In this document: positions 58,986 to 64,000 of the stretch, in pieces
How the letters are laid out: each line of letters starts with the position of its first letter
Numbering within the stretch: the first letter of the stretch is position 1
Source: a virus
DNA length: 64,000 bases
Direction: 5' to 3' (one strand)
IMG/VR virus record: IMGVR_UViG_3300050821_008584
Span: 62,001 to 126,000 of that record
Made by a program: the position numbers and the translations under genes
The notes under the pieces: model-generated
What the model was told of the DNA's origin: nothing
Databases searched by the model: none
What the model saw: only the letters and a program-made list of their open reading frames with translations

Positions 58986-59738
58986 CTATTCGACCTTTAC
59001 TAAGTGTTCAAACTCCAGCGGCACTTCCACTTTCTCGGTATTCATCGCCGGCTGGCCGGTACGTGGAACTGCGGTTAAGGCAGAACCATAGGCCTCTGAC
59101 GGCGGGATGATCGATCGCACCTGATCGGGAATCAATTTGTCGCTGATCTTGCTGCCCAAAAGCTTGTTGACGTGGTCGAGTGCAAAATTTTCCATCATTT
59201 CGTGGATTTTCGGACTCTGGGCAATTGATTCGAGTGCTTTGGCAACCAGGGCTTCCGTGACACTCTGGAACTTTTCTTCCATCCCGCCAGCCGGCACAAC
59301 GATTGCAGTTCCATTGGCTGCCTTTGTCACTTGCGTCGCAACCGTAGCACCCCATTCGGCGGCGAATGCCTTCTTATTGTCGACGTCGGCCTTCACAGAA
59401 TCTGCCGCGGCCTTCATGGTGTCGGCATGAGCAGCATGCAATTTCGCAAGACCATCGTGATGGGTAGACATGGTCTGGTGATGGATCGCGAGCGCTGCGT
59501 GCGCGGTCTTGTGCATATCGCCATCGTCCAATCCATCGTGCGCAGCCTTATGAGTAGCCGCTGCGTCCGCATGGGCTTTAGCGAGCCCTTCGTGATGGGC
59601 TGCCGCAGCCTTATGGAACGTATAATTTTTTTCCAGATTCTCGCGGCTCTTCTCAAGGTCGGCGACCTGCGAAGCGATGAAGTTGGCGATCGAGCGGCCG
59701 GCCTTTTCGAGGTCCGCAGTCTCTGTCAGCTTAAACAT
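58986..59738 (-). CDS. His-rich scaffold-like protein, 250 aa
   Basis: Residues about 40-115 form a long helix with repeated His in an a-x-x-H pattern (HHEGLAKAHADAAATHKAAH, MHKTAHAALAIHHQTMSTHH, LAKLHAAHADTMKAA). The C-terminal half contains a Gly/Pro turn and further helices. Its place between protease and major capsid protein, size and helix content fit a capsid scaffolding protein. The histidine array is unusual and might bind metal or sense pH. Confidence 0.6.
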   Translation of the reverse strand: MFKLTETADLEKAGRSIANFIASQVADLEKSRENLEKNYTFHKAAAAHHEGLAKAHADAAATHKAAHDGLDDGDMHKTAHAALAIHHQTMSTHHDGLAKLHAAHADTMKAAADSVKADVDNKKAFAAEWGATVATQVTKAANGTAIVVPAGGMEEKFQSVTEALVAKALESIAQSPKIHEMMENFALDHVNKLLGSKISDKLIPDQVRSIIPPSEAYGSALTAVPRTGQPAMNTEKVEVPLEFEHLVKVE

Positions 59739-59773
59739 GTCTTCCTCCTGCCATCCTATGGACGGCGAAACTT

Positions 59774-60988
59774 TTAGGCGACGTGCATACGCGCTTCTTC
59801 AATCATTTCGCGCGTCTCTTCATCCACCATTTCAACCAGAGTACCGGCCAGATCGATTAAATTCTGCGCAAGCATTTCCGGAAGCTCCGACGAATCGTCG
59901 CCTTCCCATTCCTGCTCGCAACACACGCAGTAAAGAAGCCGGCTCAAACAATCGAGATGGCCTGCCAGGCTCTCTACTTCGTACATGCCCTTCGCTAATT
60001 TGCCGAGCTCGCTATCGAGCTTCAACAGCCGCGGGCTCACAACTTTGCTGTAATTCCGGTTCACGTAAATGCGCACGCCCTTGCGCAGCGCATCCGCAAT
60101 TGCAGCGATCTTTTCATTTTCGCTGGCCACATCGATTCCGAATTTCTTCGCGGCGGCTACGATCTTGGACTTTACTTTCGCTTTGGCGGACGGAGGAATA
60201 CCTTGAGTCTGATTGAATCGGGCAAGCGCATTTTGCGCGTGCGCCTTATCGTGGATGGGCAGCTTCCAGGTCTCGGTCTTCTCTGGATCTCCCACAAAGG
60301 CGAAAGCCGAAGCCTGCAAATCTTTGCCGCCAACACGCTTGGTTTTCTTGATTAGCTCTGCCGGAGGAGTAACTTGCTTCTGCGTTGTCTGCTGTGAAGC
60401 TCCGCCAGCCTTTAACAGGCTGACATCCTTTTCCAACGCGGCAATACGAGCCTCTGGCGATTCAACAGTCTTGAGGAATTTCCGCATTTCCACTTGGCCG
60501 TCCGCCTTGACGTAGGCAAAATGGGCGCTTGCGAGGCAAGGATTGTCTACCAGAGAAATTTCGCTTGGATTCGCTACGTACCGCATGCACCCTTTGTGCA
60601 CGGGATCCGGAACTTGATCGCCTACTTTGCGGCCACCCTGGCTGAAACCAGTGAGCACACGCTCGTCGACTTTCTTCCAAGCTTCTTCATCTACCACCTT
60701 AAATGTCATTTCTATTTCTTTGTCGGAATCGTTGAAGTTGAAACCGATGCACTTGCCGACTGCATCCAGCTGATGCATATATCGAAGCGGAAAAAAATTC
60801 TTGCCATCAGTGGCCTTGCCGATCTCTTGAATCACGGCTTTGTAATAAGGCTTTGATTTTTCGTAATCGCAAACCTCGAGATCCTTGTCGGGCTGTTCGG
60901 CGGTGACGATTCCGGAAACTTCTCTCTTCACCACATCCACTTTTGAGAATGGGATGAAAATGCTTTTGTCGCTAGTCAGCTCGCTCAT
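59774..60988 (-). CDS. Prohead protease with DUF6582-like domain, 404 aa
   Basis: The N-terminal domain has GIVTAEQPDKDLEVCDYEKS, then PLRYMHQLDAVGKCIGFNF with a candidate catalytic His, and VLTGFSQGGRKVG with a candidate Ser, plus NPSEISLVDNPCL, as in phage prohead proteases of the XkdF type. The middle segment AFAFVGDPEKTETWKLPIHD with ALARFNQTQGIPPSAKAK matches the DUF6582 domain often fused to these enzymes. The C-terminus is a helical domain. It would mature the capsid. Confidence 0.75.
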   Translation of the reverse strand: MSELTSDKSIFIPFSKVDVVKREVSGIVTAEQPDKDLEVCDYEKSKPYYKAVIQEIGKATDGKNFFPLRYMHQLDAVGKCIGFNFNDSDKEIEMTFKVVDEEAWKKVDERVLTGFSQGGRKVGDQVPDPVHKGCMRYVANPSEISLVDNPCLASAHFAYVKADGQVEMRKFLKTVESPEARIAALEKDVSLLKAGGASQQTTQKQVTPPAELIKKTKRVGGKDLQASAFAFVGDPEKTETWKLPIHDKAHAQNALARFNQTQGIPPSAKAKVKSKIVAAAKKFGIDVASENEKIAAIADALRKGVRIYVNRNYSKVVSPRLLKLDSELGKLAKGMYEVESLAGHLDCLSRLLYCVCCEQEWEGDDSSELPEMLAQNLIDLAGTLVEMVDEETREMIEEARMHVA

Positions 60989-60999
60989 CTCGCCACTGT

Positions 61000-61017
61000 C
61001 AAAACATCAATGTTTTG
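61000..61017. promoter_or_regulatory. 18-bp palindrome upstream of the prohead protease gene
   Basis: CAAAACAT at 61000-61007 and ATGTTTTG at 61010-61017 form a perfect inverted repeat around CA. It lies 12 bases upstream of the ATG at 60988 on the minus strand. It could be an operator or a small hairpin near the ribosome-binding site. Only one copy is seen. Confidence 0.4.
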
Positions 61018-61037
61018 GGAATCAACCATCGAGACAG

Positions 61038-61078
61038 GAGCCTAGATCAAAAAAGCAACAGCAACAACAAGAATTATT
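61038..61078 (-). promoter_or_regulatory. Repeated upstream element, copy B
   Basis: 61038-61067 equals 29945-29974 with one mismatch, and 61048-61078 equals 46201-46229 apart from two extra A residues. This copy is the longest and lies 50-90 bases upstream of the prohead protease gene. The minus strand reads AATAATTCTTGTTGTTGCTG and then TTGCTTTTTTGATCTAGG. A transcription start or leader element for the capsid module is the simplest idea. Confidence 0.55.
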
Positions 61079-61135
61079 TTGAGGGTATTTCAGCTGAGGA
61101 TTCTGAGGTGTGCGGGAGGCGGTAATTTTTAGGCT

Positions 61136-61217
61136 TGGTGCCCGGCGAGAGATTTGAACTCTCACCCCAAGGGACACGGGTTTAGACCGTGCGCGTCTGC
61201 CGTTCCGCCAGCCGGGC
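61136..61217 (-). tRNA. tRNA-Leu (anticodon UAA)
   Basis: The acceptor stem GCCCGGC pairs with GCCGGGC and CCA is encoded. The anticodon arm is CACGG, loop TCTAAAC, CCGTG, giving anticodon TAA; position 33 is C rather than T. A variable arm (TCCCTTGGGG) supports a class II leucine tRNA. It is the tRNA gene nearest to the capsid module. Confidence 0.85.
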
Positions 61218-61238
61218 ATCCTTTTCATCCATCCCGCA

Positions 61239-61256
61239 TGTCAAATAAACTTGACA
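61239..61256. promoter_or_regulatory. Palindrome between tRNA genes
   Basis: TGTCAA at 61239-61244 and TTGACA at 61251-61256 form a perfect 6-bp inverted repeat with six bases between, so each strand carries a -35-like TTGACA. A further TGTCA lies at 61263-61267. It may be an operator or part of a tRNA promoter, but no clear -10 box is visible at a proper distance on the minus strand. Confidence 0.4.
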
Positions 61257-61282
61257 ATTTCATGTCAGGAAAACTTTACATT

Positions 61283-61367
61283 TGGTGCGCCCTGCAGGAG
61301 TCGAACCTGCATACCCGAAGGCGTCTGATTTTGAATCAGGTGCGTCTGCCAATTCCGCCAAGGGCGC
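61283..61367 (-). tRNA. tRNA-Leu (anticodon CAA)
   Basis: Acceptor GCGCCCT pairs with AGGGCGC and CCA is encoded. The anticodon loop TTCAAAA between CTGA and TCAG gives CAA. A long variable arm (ACGCCTTCGGGT) and the D-arm GGCGGAATTGGCAGACGC are typical of leucine tRNA. Confidence 0.85.
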
Positions 61368-61371
61368 AATC

Positions 61372-61449
61372 TGGTGCGGGTGAGAGGAATCGAACCTCCA
61401 AGATCCTGGGCCTGAACCAGGCGCATTTGCCAGTTTCTGCTACACCCGC
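61372..61449 (-). tRNA. tRNA-Leu (anticodon CAG), short variable loop
   Basis: Acceptor GCGGGTG pairs with CACCCGC, CCA is encoded, and the arm CCTGG-TTCAGGC-CCAGG gives anticodon CAG. The variable region is only about five bases (ATCTT), unlike normal leucine tRNAs, and the D-stem is three pairs. The identity is read from the anticodon only. Confidence 0.75.
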
Positions 61450-61453
61450 AATC

Positions 61454-61541
61454 TGGTGGGACGTGCACGACTCGAACGTGCGAAGACCCGAAGGGCCGCT
61501 CGGTCTACAGCCGAGTGCATTAGCCGCTCTGCCAACGTCCC
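61454..61541 (-). tRNA. tRNA-Tyr (anticodon GUA)
   Basis: Acceptor GGGACGT pairs with ACGTCCC, CCA is encoded, and CTCGG-CTGTAGA-CCGAG gives GTA. The long variable arm (GGCCCTTCGGGTC) is expected for bacterial tyrosine tRNA. Confidence 0.9.
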
Positions 61542-61549
61542 AAAAATCG

Positions 61550-61960
61550 TTACGCAAAAATCTGAGACCAATCGGGCACATGGCTCTCGCTGTAAAATTG
61601 CGCCGTTCCGCTAAGAGCCGCGAACACTGTCCGAAATTCTTCTACGCTCATATCGCGTTTCAGGTTGTTGCACCATCGGCACGCATGAACCATGTTTCGT
61701 TCTTCTGGAGTCGCCCTCTTGTTTGCAATCCACTTAAAATTTCCGCCCTTCGATCGCGCCACCAAATGATCGCGCGTCATAAAATTGTGCATGGATGCAC
61801 GGCCATCTCGCGTCATTGGTACGCCGCAGTAATAACAACGCCGCCTCGCTTTGTATCTCAGCGTTAATCGCGTTCCCGCATACGCTCGCCATGATTTAGA
61901 CCACTGCGCTTGACGCAGCACTTCTGCCGGAGTGTCCAGTGGCAGCGTGCCAAAGTTCAT
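61550..61960 (-). CDS. HNH endonuclease inside the tRNA cluster, 136 aa
   Basis: The HNH core is CYYCGVPMTRDG, then NFMTRDHLVARSKGG and VHACRWCNNLKRDMSVEEF, with two CxxC pairs and the D-H pair of the active site. Its sequence is unlike the plus-strand HNH family here and it has the orientation of the tRNAs. It separates four tRNA genes from the rest of the cluster. Confidence 0.8.
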   Translation of the reverse strand: MNFGTLPLDTPAEVLRQAQWSKSWRAYAGTRLTLRYKARRRCYYCGVPMTRDGRASMHNFMTRDHLVARSKGGNFKWIANKRATPEERNMVHACRWCNNLKRDMSVEEFRTVFAALSGTAQFYSESHVPDWSQIFA

Positions 61961-61965
61961 AAATT

Positions 61966-62050
61966 TGGTGCTCGGTACAGGACTCGAACCTGTACGGTGT
62001 TACCCACAAGGCTCTCGACCTTGCGCGTCTGCCAATTCCGCCAACCGAGC
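61966..62050 (-). tRNA. tRNA-Leu (anticodon GAG)
   Basis: Acceptor GCTCGGT pairs with ACCGAGC, CCA is encoded, and CAAGG-TCGAGAG-CCTTG gives anticodon GAG, with C at position 33. The variable arm (TGGGTAACACC) is of leucine type. Confidence 0.85.
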
Positions 62051-62058
62051 CCAAAACT

Positions 62059-62135
62059 TGGGGTGGACGACGAGATTCGAACTCGCGAAAACCGGAGCCA
62101 CAATCCGGTGCCATAACCACTCGGCCACGTCCACC
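62059..62135 (-). tRNA. tRNA-His (anticodon GUG)
   Basis: Acceptor GTGGACG pairs with CGTCCAC; an extra G at -1 faces C73, as required for histidine tRNA; CCA is encoded. CCGGA-TTGTGGC-TCCGG gives anticodon GTG. Confidence 0.9.
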
Positions 62136-62143
62136 GAAGAGAT

Positions 62144-62218
62144 GGCGGGGACGACGAGAATCGAACTCGCTCGACGGCATAGACAGTGCCGCATCATACC
62201 GGTAGATCACGTCCCCGC
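62144..62218 (-). tRNA. tRNA-Asp (anticodon GUC)
   Basis: Acceptor GCGGGGA pairs with TCCCCGC; CGGCA-CTGTCTA-TGCCG gives anticodon GTC. The discriminator reads C and CCA does not follow, unlike its neighbours, so the CCA end would need to be added by the host. Confidence 0.8.
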
Positions 62219-62227
62219 AGAAAATGT

Positions 62228-62290
62228 TTAGCTATGTAAAAGGGCGAGGAGCGTATCGCCGCGATAAAGGTAATCTCGTAGGTGAGCCAT
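62228..62290 (-). CDS. Mini-ORF of 20 codons with strong SD
   Basis: ATG at 62290 is preceded by AAGGAGCGATAAC and encodes MAHLRDYLYRGDTLLALLHS, then TAA. It lies in the gap between tRNA-Asp and tRNA-Ala, downstream of a perfect hairpin. Good SD spacing is the only support; it may be a real micropeptide gene or a leader peptide. Confidence 0.35.
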   Translation of the reverse strand: MAHLRDYLYRGDTLLALLHS

Positions 62291-62310
62291 GTTATCGCTC
62301 CTTGAAGAAT

Positions 62311-62341
62311 CAGGTGGACGCCGCCAAACGACGTCCACCTG
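62311..62341. repeat. Perfect 10-bp hairpin in the tRNA cluster
   Basis: CAGGTGGACG at 62311-62320 is the exact reverse complement of 62332-62341, with an 11-base loop. On the minus strand it is followed by ATTCTTCAAGGAG and the 20-codon ORF, with no T-run, so it is not a plain terminator. It may be a processing or stabilising site in the tRNA transcript. Confidence 0.55.
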
Positions 62342-62369
62342 ATGATGCTACTATCGTACTGCTCTAGAA

Positions 62370-62405
62370 GCTCGAAACGCTCGAAACGCTCGAAACGCTC
62401 GAAAC
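62370..62405. repeat. Four exact tandem copies of a 9-base unit
   Basis: GCTCGAAAC is repeated four times without error from 62370 to 62405. On the minus strand the unit is GTTTCGAGC. It lies 30 bases to the right of the hairpin at 62311 in a gap without a supported gene. It may be a protein-binding array or a slippage-prone site. Confidence 0.7.
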
Positions 62406-62476
62406 CGGGTGGCCCAAACCGCCCTGCGACTTGGAACACAGTACCTAAACGCTTACTCAAATGCAACAAAAAAAAA

Positions 62477-62550
62477 TGGTGGAGGCCAGGAGAATTGAAC
62501 TCCCTCTTGCTGGGTGCAGACCAGCCGTCATGCCGGTAGACTAGGCCCCC
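62477..62550 (-). tRNA. tRNA-Ala (anticodon UGC)
   Basis: Acceptor GGGGGCC pairs with GGCCTCC, including a G3-T70 wobble pair, the alanine identity element; CCA is encoded. GCTGG-TCTGCAC-CCAGC gives anticodon TGC with C at position 33. Confidence 0.85.
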
Positions 62551-62554
62551 AAAT

Positions 62555-62629
62555 TGGTCGAGGCGGGGTGAATCGAACACCCGATCTCGCGTACCCGAAA
62601 CGCGCGCCTTTCCACTCGGCTACGCCTCG
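62555..62629 (-). tRNA. tRNA-Pro (anticodon CGG)
   Basis: Acceptor CGAGGCG pairs with CGCCTCG, CCA is encoded, and CGCGT-TTCGGGT-ACGCG gives anticodon CGG. The variable loop is short, as expected for proline. Confidence 0.85.
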
Positions 62630-62639
62630 AAATTCTTCT

Positions 62640-62795
62640 TTAACTCGGCTGATGGTAATTCCCAGGCCATGCAGGCCCAGCCACAGTCGGCGAAACGGTA
62701 GGATTATTCGAAACACCAGATGCGTCACTCGATATCAACAGCTGATTCGGCTGCTGAGCATTTCCTGGAAAGTTTGGTCCTGGAACGCAGAACAT
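62640..62795 (-). CDS. Small Pro/Asn-rich protein, 51 aa (paralogue 1)
   Basis: ATG at 62795 has a strong SD (GAGGAGG) nine bases upstream. The product starts MFCVPGPNFPGNAQQPNQLL and ends VAGPAWPGNYHQPS. It is a paralogue of the 52-residue protein encoded next at 62826-62984; start, central QQPN, LISS and the last 12 residues agree. No known family is recognised. It might be a small virion protein, since the GPxWxGN phrase recurs in the 79-residue protein by the connector genes. Confidence 0.7.
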   Translation of the reverse strand: MFCVPGPNFPGNAQQPNQLLISSDASGVSNNPTVSPTVAGPAWPGNYHQPS

Positions 62796-62825
62796 GAGTT
62801 GCCTCCTCGTTACAACTGCATTCTA

Positions 62826-62984
62826 TCATGACGGCTGGTGATAATTTCCTGGCCATGCTGGCCCAATCACTCCCGCCGATGCTGTGCCGCTCTCCGTATG
62901 AACACTCGCATTGCTGCTGCTGATAAGCGCAGCGTTCGGTTGCTGGTAATTCGCCAAAGGTGCAGGACCTGGATTGCAGTACAT
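62826..62984 (-). CDS. Small Pro/Asn-rich protein, 52 aa (paralogue 2)
   Basis: ATG at 62984 follows AGAGG at a spacing of eight. The product begins MYCNPGPAPLANYQQPNAAL and ends VIGPAWPGNYHQPS. It aligns over its whole length with the 51-residue neighbour. The conserved end with different middle parts at both protein and DNA level shows selection on the protein. Located between tRNA-Pro genes. Confidence 0.7.
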   Translation of the reverse strand: MYCNPGPAPLANYQQPNAALISSSNASVHTESGTASAGVIGPAWPGNYHQPS

Positions 62985-63014
62985 GTTTGTACCTCTATTC
63001 AGATCTTAACAGAA

Positions 63015-63093
63015 TGGTCGGGACGGCGAGATTTGAACTCGCGCTCTCGTGCGCCCAAGGCACGCGGATTAAACCAGACTTTCCTACGTCCCG
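63015..63093 (-). tRNA. tRNA-Pro (anticodon UGG)
   Basis: Acceptor CGGGACG pairs with CGTCCCG, CCA is encoded, and CGTGC-CTTGGGC-GCACG gives anticodon TGG. Together with the CGG tRNA it covers most proline codons used by the phage. Confidence 0.85.
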
Positions 63094-63131
63094 AAATGGG
63101 TTACAGCCTAATCCTGCCCCGCGCCAAACTT

Positions 63132-63208
63132 TGGAGGACCGGGCTGGATTCGAACCAGCGCTTAGCGGTTTTGCAGACCGCCGCCTTTGGCCGCTTGGCT
63201 ACCGATCC
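63132..63208 (-). tRNA. tRNA-Cys (anticodon GCA)
   Basis: Acceptor GGATCGG pairs with CCGGTCC (one G-T), the discriminator is T as required for cysteine, and CCA is encoded. GCGGT-CTGCAAA-ACCGC gives anticodon GCA. Confidence 0.9.
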
Positions 63209-63251
63209 CTGATCCTTGGCTTTTCCGTATGCGTTCTTCTCCCGGCCTCAG

Positions 63252-63605
63252 CTACCTAGCTCCGGTGTGTTCGCGCCGCAAACATTGTGCAACCGGCGAA
63301 CTAAGATCCATCGGCCAAGCTTCGATATTGGCAGCTTCAGCGGGATTCGAACCCGCGTCGCCCGCCTGAGAAGCGGGAATGCTAGCCTCTGCACCATGAA
63401 GCCATTTATCAAACTCGTCCGCATCGAACACATAGACGCGCATCGGTTGGCAGTAATGATCCTCTGGATCGGTCAGGCACGGCTTGCTAGCCAATAGATC
63501 TTCTTGGTCGGCATAAACCTTCTCGCCGCCGATCGCAACACCCAGTTCGTTTTCAAACGTCGTGCTGTCCATCCACCCTTCGCGCTTGCGTGGCTCAGTA
63601 GCCAT
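63252..63605 (-). CDS. Small protein gene overlapping tRNA-Glu, 117 aa
   Basis: ATG at 63605 follows GGAGGTAGAGA, a strong SD. The first 70 residues look like a real protein (STTFENELGVAIGGEKVYAD and MRVYVFDADEFDKWLHGAE). From about residue 68 on, the frame reads through the complete tRNA-Glu gene on the same strand and ends at 63252. The original C-terminus may have been replaced when the tRNA gene was inserted, or the overlap is tolerated. Confidence 0.55.
   Translation of the reverse strand: MATEPRKREGWMDSTTFENELGVAIGGEKVYADQEDLLASKPCLTDPEDHYCQPMRVYVFDADEFDKWLHGAEASIPASQAGDAGSNPAEAANIEAWPMDLSSPVAQCLRREHTGAR
63329..63403 (-). tRNA. tRNA-Glu (anticodon CUC)
   Basis: Acceptor GGCTTCA pairs with TGAAGCT (one G-T), discriminator G and encoded CCA. 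CCCGC-TTCTCAG-GCGGG gives anticodon CTC. The gene lies inside the reading frame of the 117-residue protein. Confidence 0.85.
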
Positions 63606-63837
63606 TCTCTACCTCCAACTCTTTGGCAATCGCTTCAAACATTTTTTGCCTCTGCGTGTGACCGCCAGCTCCACATTGCGCGCCAACCTTGCGCAGCTTC
63701 TCAATCGGCCGACGCAGTGCTTCGCGAATCTCCGCTGCGATTGCCTGCACGTTGAAATCGGAGTGCTCAACTTTGCCGAACATCGCATTCAATACTCGTT
63801 CGGCGCGCTGCTCCGGAGTCGGATGCTCGTCTTTCAC
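63595..63837 (-). CDS. Small helical protein, 80 aa
   Basis: An open frame reaches 63948 but its first 35 codons cover tRNA-Trp. GTG at 63837 (KDEHPTPEQRAERVLNAMFG) avoids that and gives a helical, charged protein with EIREALRRPIEKLRKVGAQC. The SD is weak; ATG at the internal MFGKVEH is an alternative. It overlaps the next gene by 11 bases. Function unknown. Confidence 0.5.
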   Translation of the reverse strand: MKDEHPTPEQRAERVLNAMFGKVEHSDFNVQAIAAEIREALRRPIEKLRKVGAQCGAGGHTQRQKMFEAIAKELEVENGY

Positions 63838-63863
63838 GAACGCCCAACTCAAATCAGAAAGTT

Positions 63864-63938
63864 TGGCAGGGGAGGAGGGACTCGAACCCCCGTGAAACGC
63901 TTTGGAGGCGTTCAGACTGGCCGCTATCTTACTCCCCT
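63864..63938 (-). tRNA. tRNA-Trp (anticodon CCA)
   Basis: Acceptor AGGGGAG pairs with CTCCCCT, discriminator G as in bacterial tryptophan tRNA, CCA encoded. AACGC-CTCCAAA-GCGTT gives anticodon CCA. It is the rightmost tRNA seen in the window. Confidence 0.9.
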
Positions 63939-64000
63939 GTTCACTCATAAATTTGGAGCCCTTGTCAGTTAATTCTGACCGTGCCTAGAACACGCGTCCC

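Noticed and set aside
61154-61867. A 237-residue plus-strand frame over the tRNA cluster
   Set aside because: It is antisense to four tRNA genes and an HNH gene; no protein family is visible.
62194-62580. A 128-residue frame containing RFERFERFE repeats
   Set aside because: It crosses tRNA-Asp and tRNA-Ala genes; the repeat is only the translation of the 9-base tandem repeat.
63950-64000. A possible tRNA with anticodon CUA (amber suppressor) at the right edge, from CGTG-TTCTAGG-CACG and a nearby GTCAG-AATTAA-CTGAC hairpin ending in CCA
   Set aside because: The T-arm lacks the TTC motif and has a six-base loop, there is no variable region, and the 5-prime half is outside the window. No in-frame TAG readthrough was noted in the genes here.
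1-64000. A CRISPR array
   Set aside because: No series of equal-length repeats with spacers was seen; the protein repeats at 30847-34137 and the 9-base repeats at 62370 do not fit.

Overview
The window is a stretch of a tailed double-stranded DNA phage (or prophage) genome with a siphovirus-type virion. Nearly all genes lie on the minus strand in tightly packed, often ATGA-overlapping order, so transcription runs from the right end to the left end. The evidence is an HK97-fold-type major capsid protein (56994-58919), a prohead protease, head-tail connector and HK97-gp10-like proteins, a major tail protein, a 784-residue tape measure, and the tail-tip series DUF2460, DUF2163, NlpC/P60 and gpJ-like, in the order known from gene transfer agents and related siphoviruses. 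Terminase and portal genes are not seen and probably lie beyond the right edge, so this is not a complete genome. The host cannot be named. Lipoprotein and Sec-type signals suggest a bacterium with ordinary Sec and lipoprotein export, and the tail-tip type suggests a Gram-negative host (inference).

Layout in the direction of transcription, right to left. 63939-61136 is a cluster of 13 tRNA genes (Leu x4, Pro x2, Tyr, His, Asp, Ala, Cys, Glu, Trp) with an HNH endonuclease gene, two small paralogous proteins, a 36-base tandem repeat and a perfect hairpin among them. 60988-56214 is the capsid module: protease, His-rich scaffold-like protein, major capsid protein and two small virion proteins. 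56201-47675 is a sugar and methyl transfer island, apparently with its own sigma70-like promoter: GT-B and several GT-A glycosyltransferases, two FkbM methyltransferases, another methyltransferase, a short UDP-sugar dehydrogenase, several small zinc-binding proteins and a GIY-YIG endonuclease. 47665-44638 holds the head-tail connector genes with a TPR-glycosyltransferase between them. 44566-34857 carries an HNH gene, a methyltransferase-like gene and a set of large beta-rich proteins, many with signal peptides. 34137-30847 encodes a 1096-residue protein built from about 25 copies of a short Trp/Pro-rich repeat. 30788-24672 has tail terminator-like, major tail, tail assembly chaperone and tape measure genes. 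23706-10348 has tail-tip and fibre genes, with more signal-peptide proteins and an intein inside the gpJ-like gene. 10337-6124 is a lysis and secreted-protein region: holin candidates, a lipoprotein, a papain-like protease, a secreted HNH-like nuclease and an M15 endolysin. 6061-101 is an early or recombination module: ribbon-helix-helix regulator, annealing-protein candidate, PD-(D/E)XK exonuclease, coiled-coil protein, orphan Phd-like protein and a HerA-like ATPase.

Three features stand out. First, the load of homing elements is high: three plus-strand HNH genes that share an almost identical promoter, hairpin and leader, two minus-strand HNH genes, two GIY-YIG genes and an intein with a LAGLIDADG-like domain. 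Second, the virion region encodes about eight proteins with Sec-type signal peptides, several of them beta-helix or adhesin-like. Third, two undescribed repeat systems (a Trp-x-Gln-Pro repeat and a short D-x-x-G-x-x-W beta-hairpin-like module) recur across otherwise unrelated tail-region proteins. All assignments are from reading the sequence and family knowledge; no database search was run.
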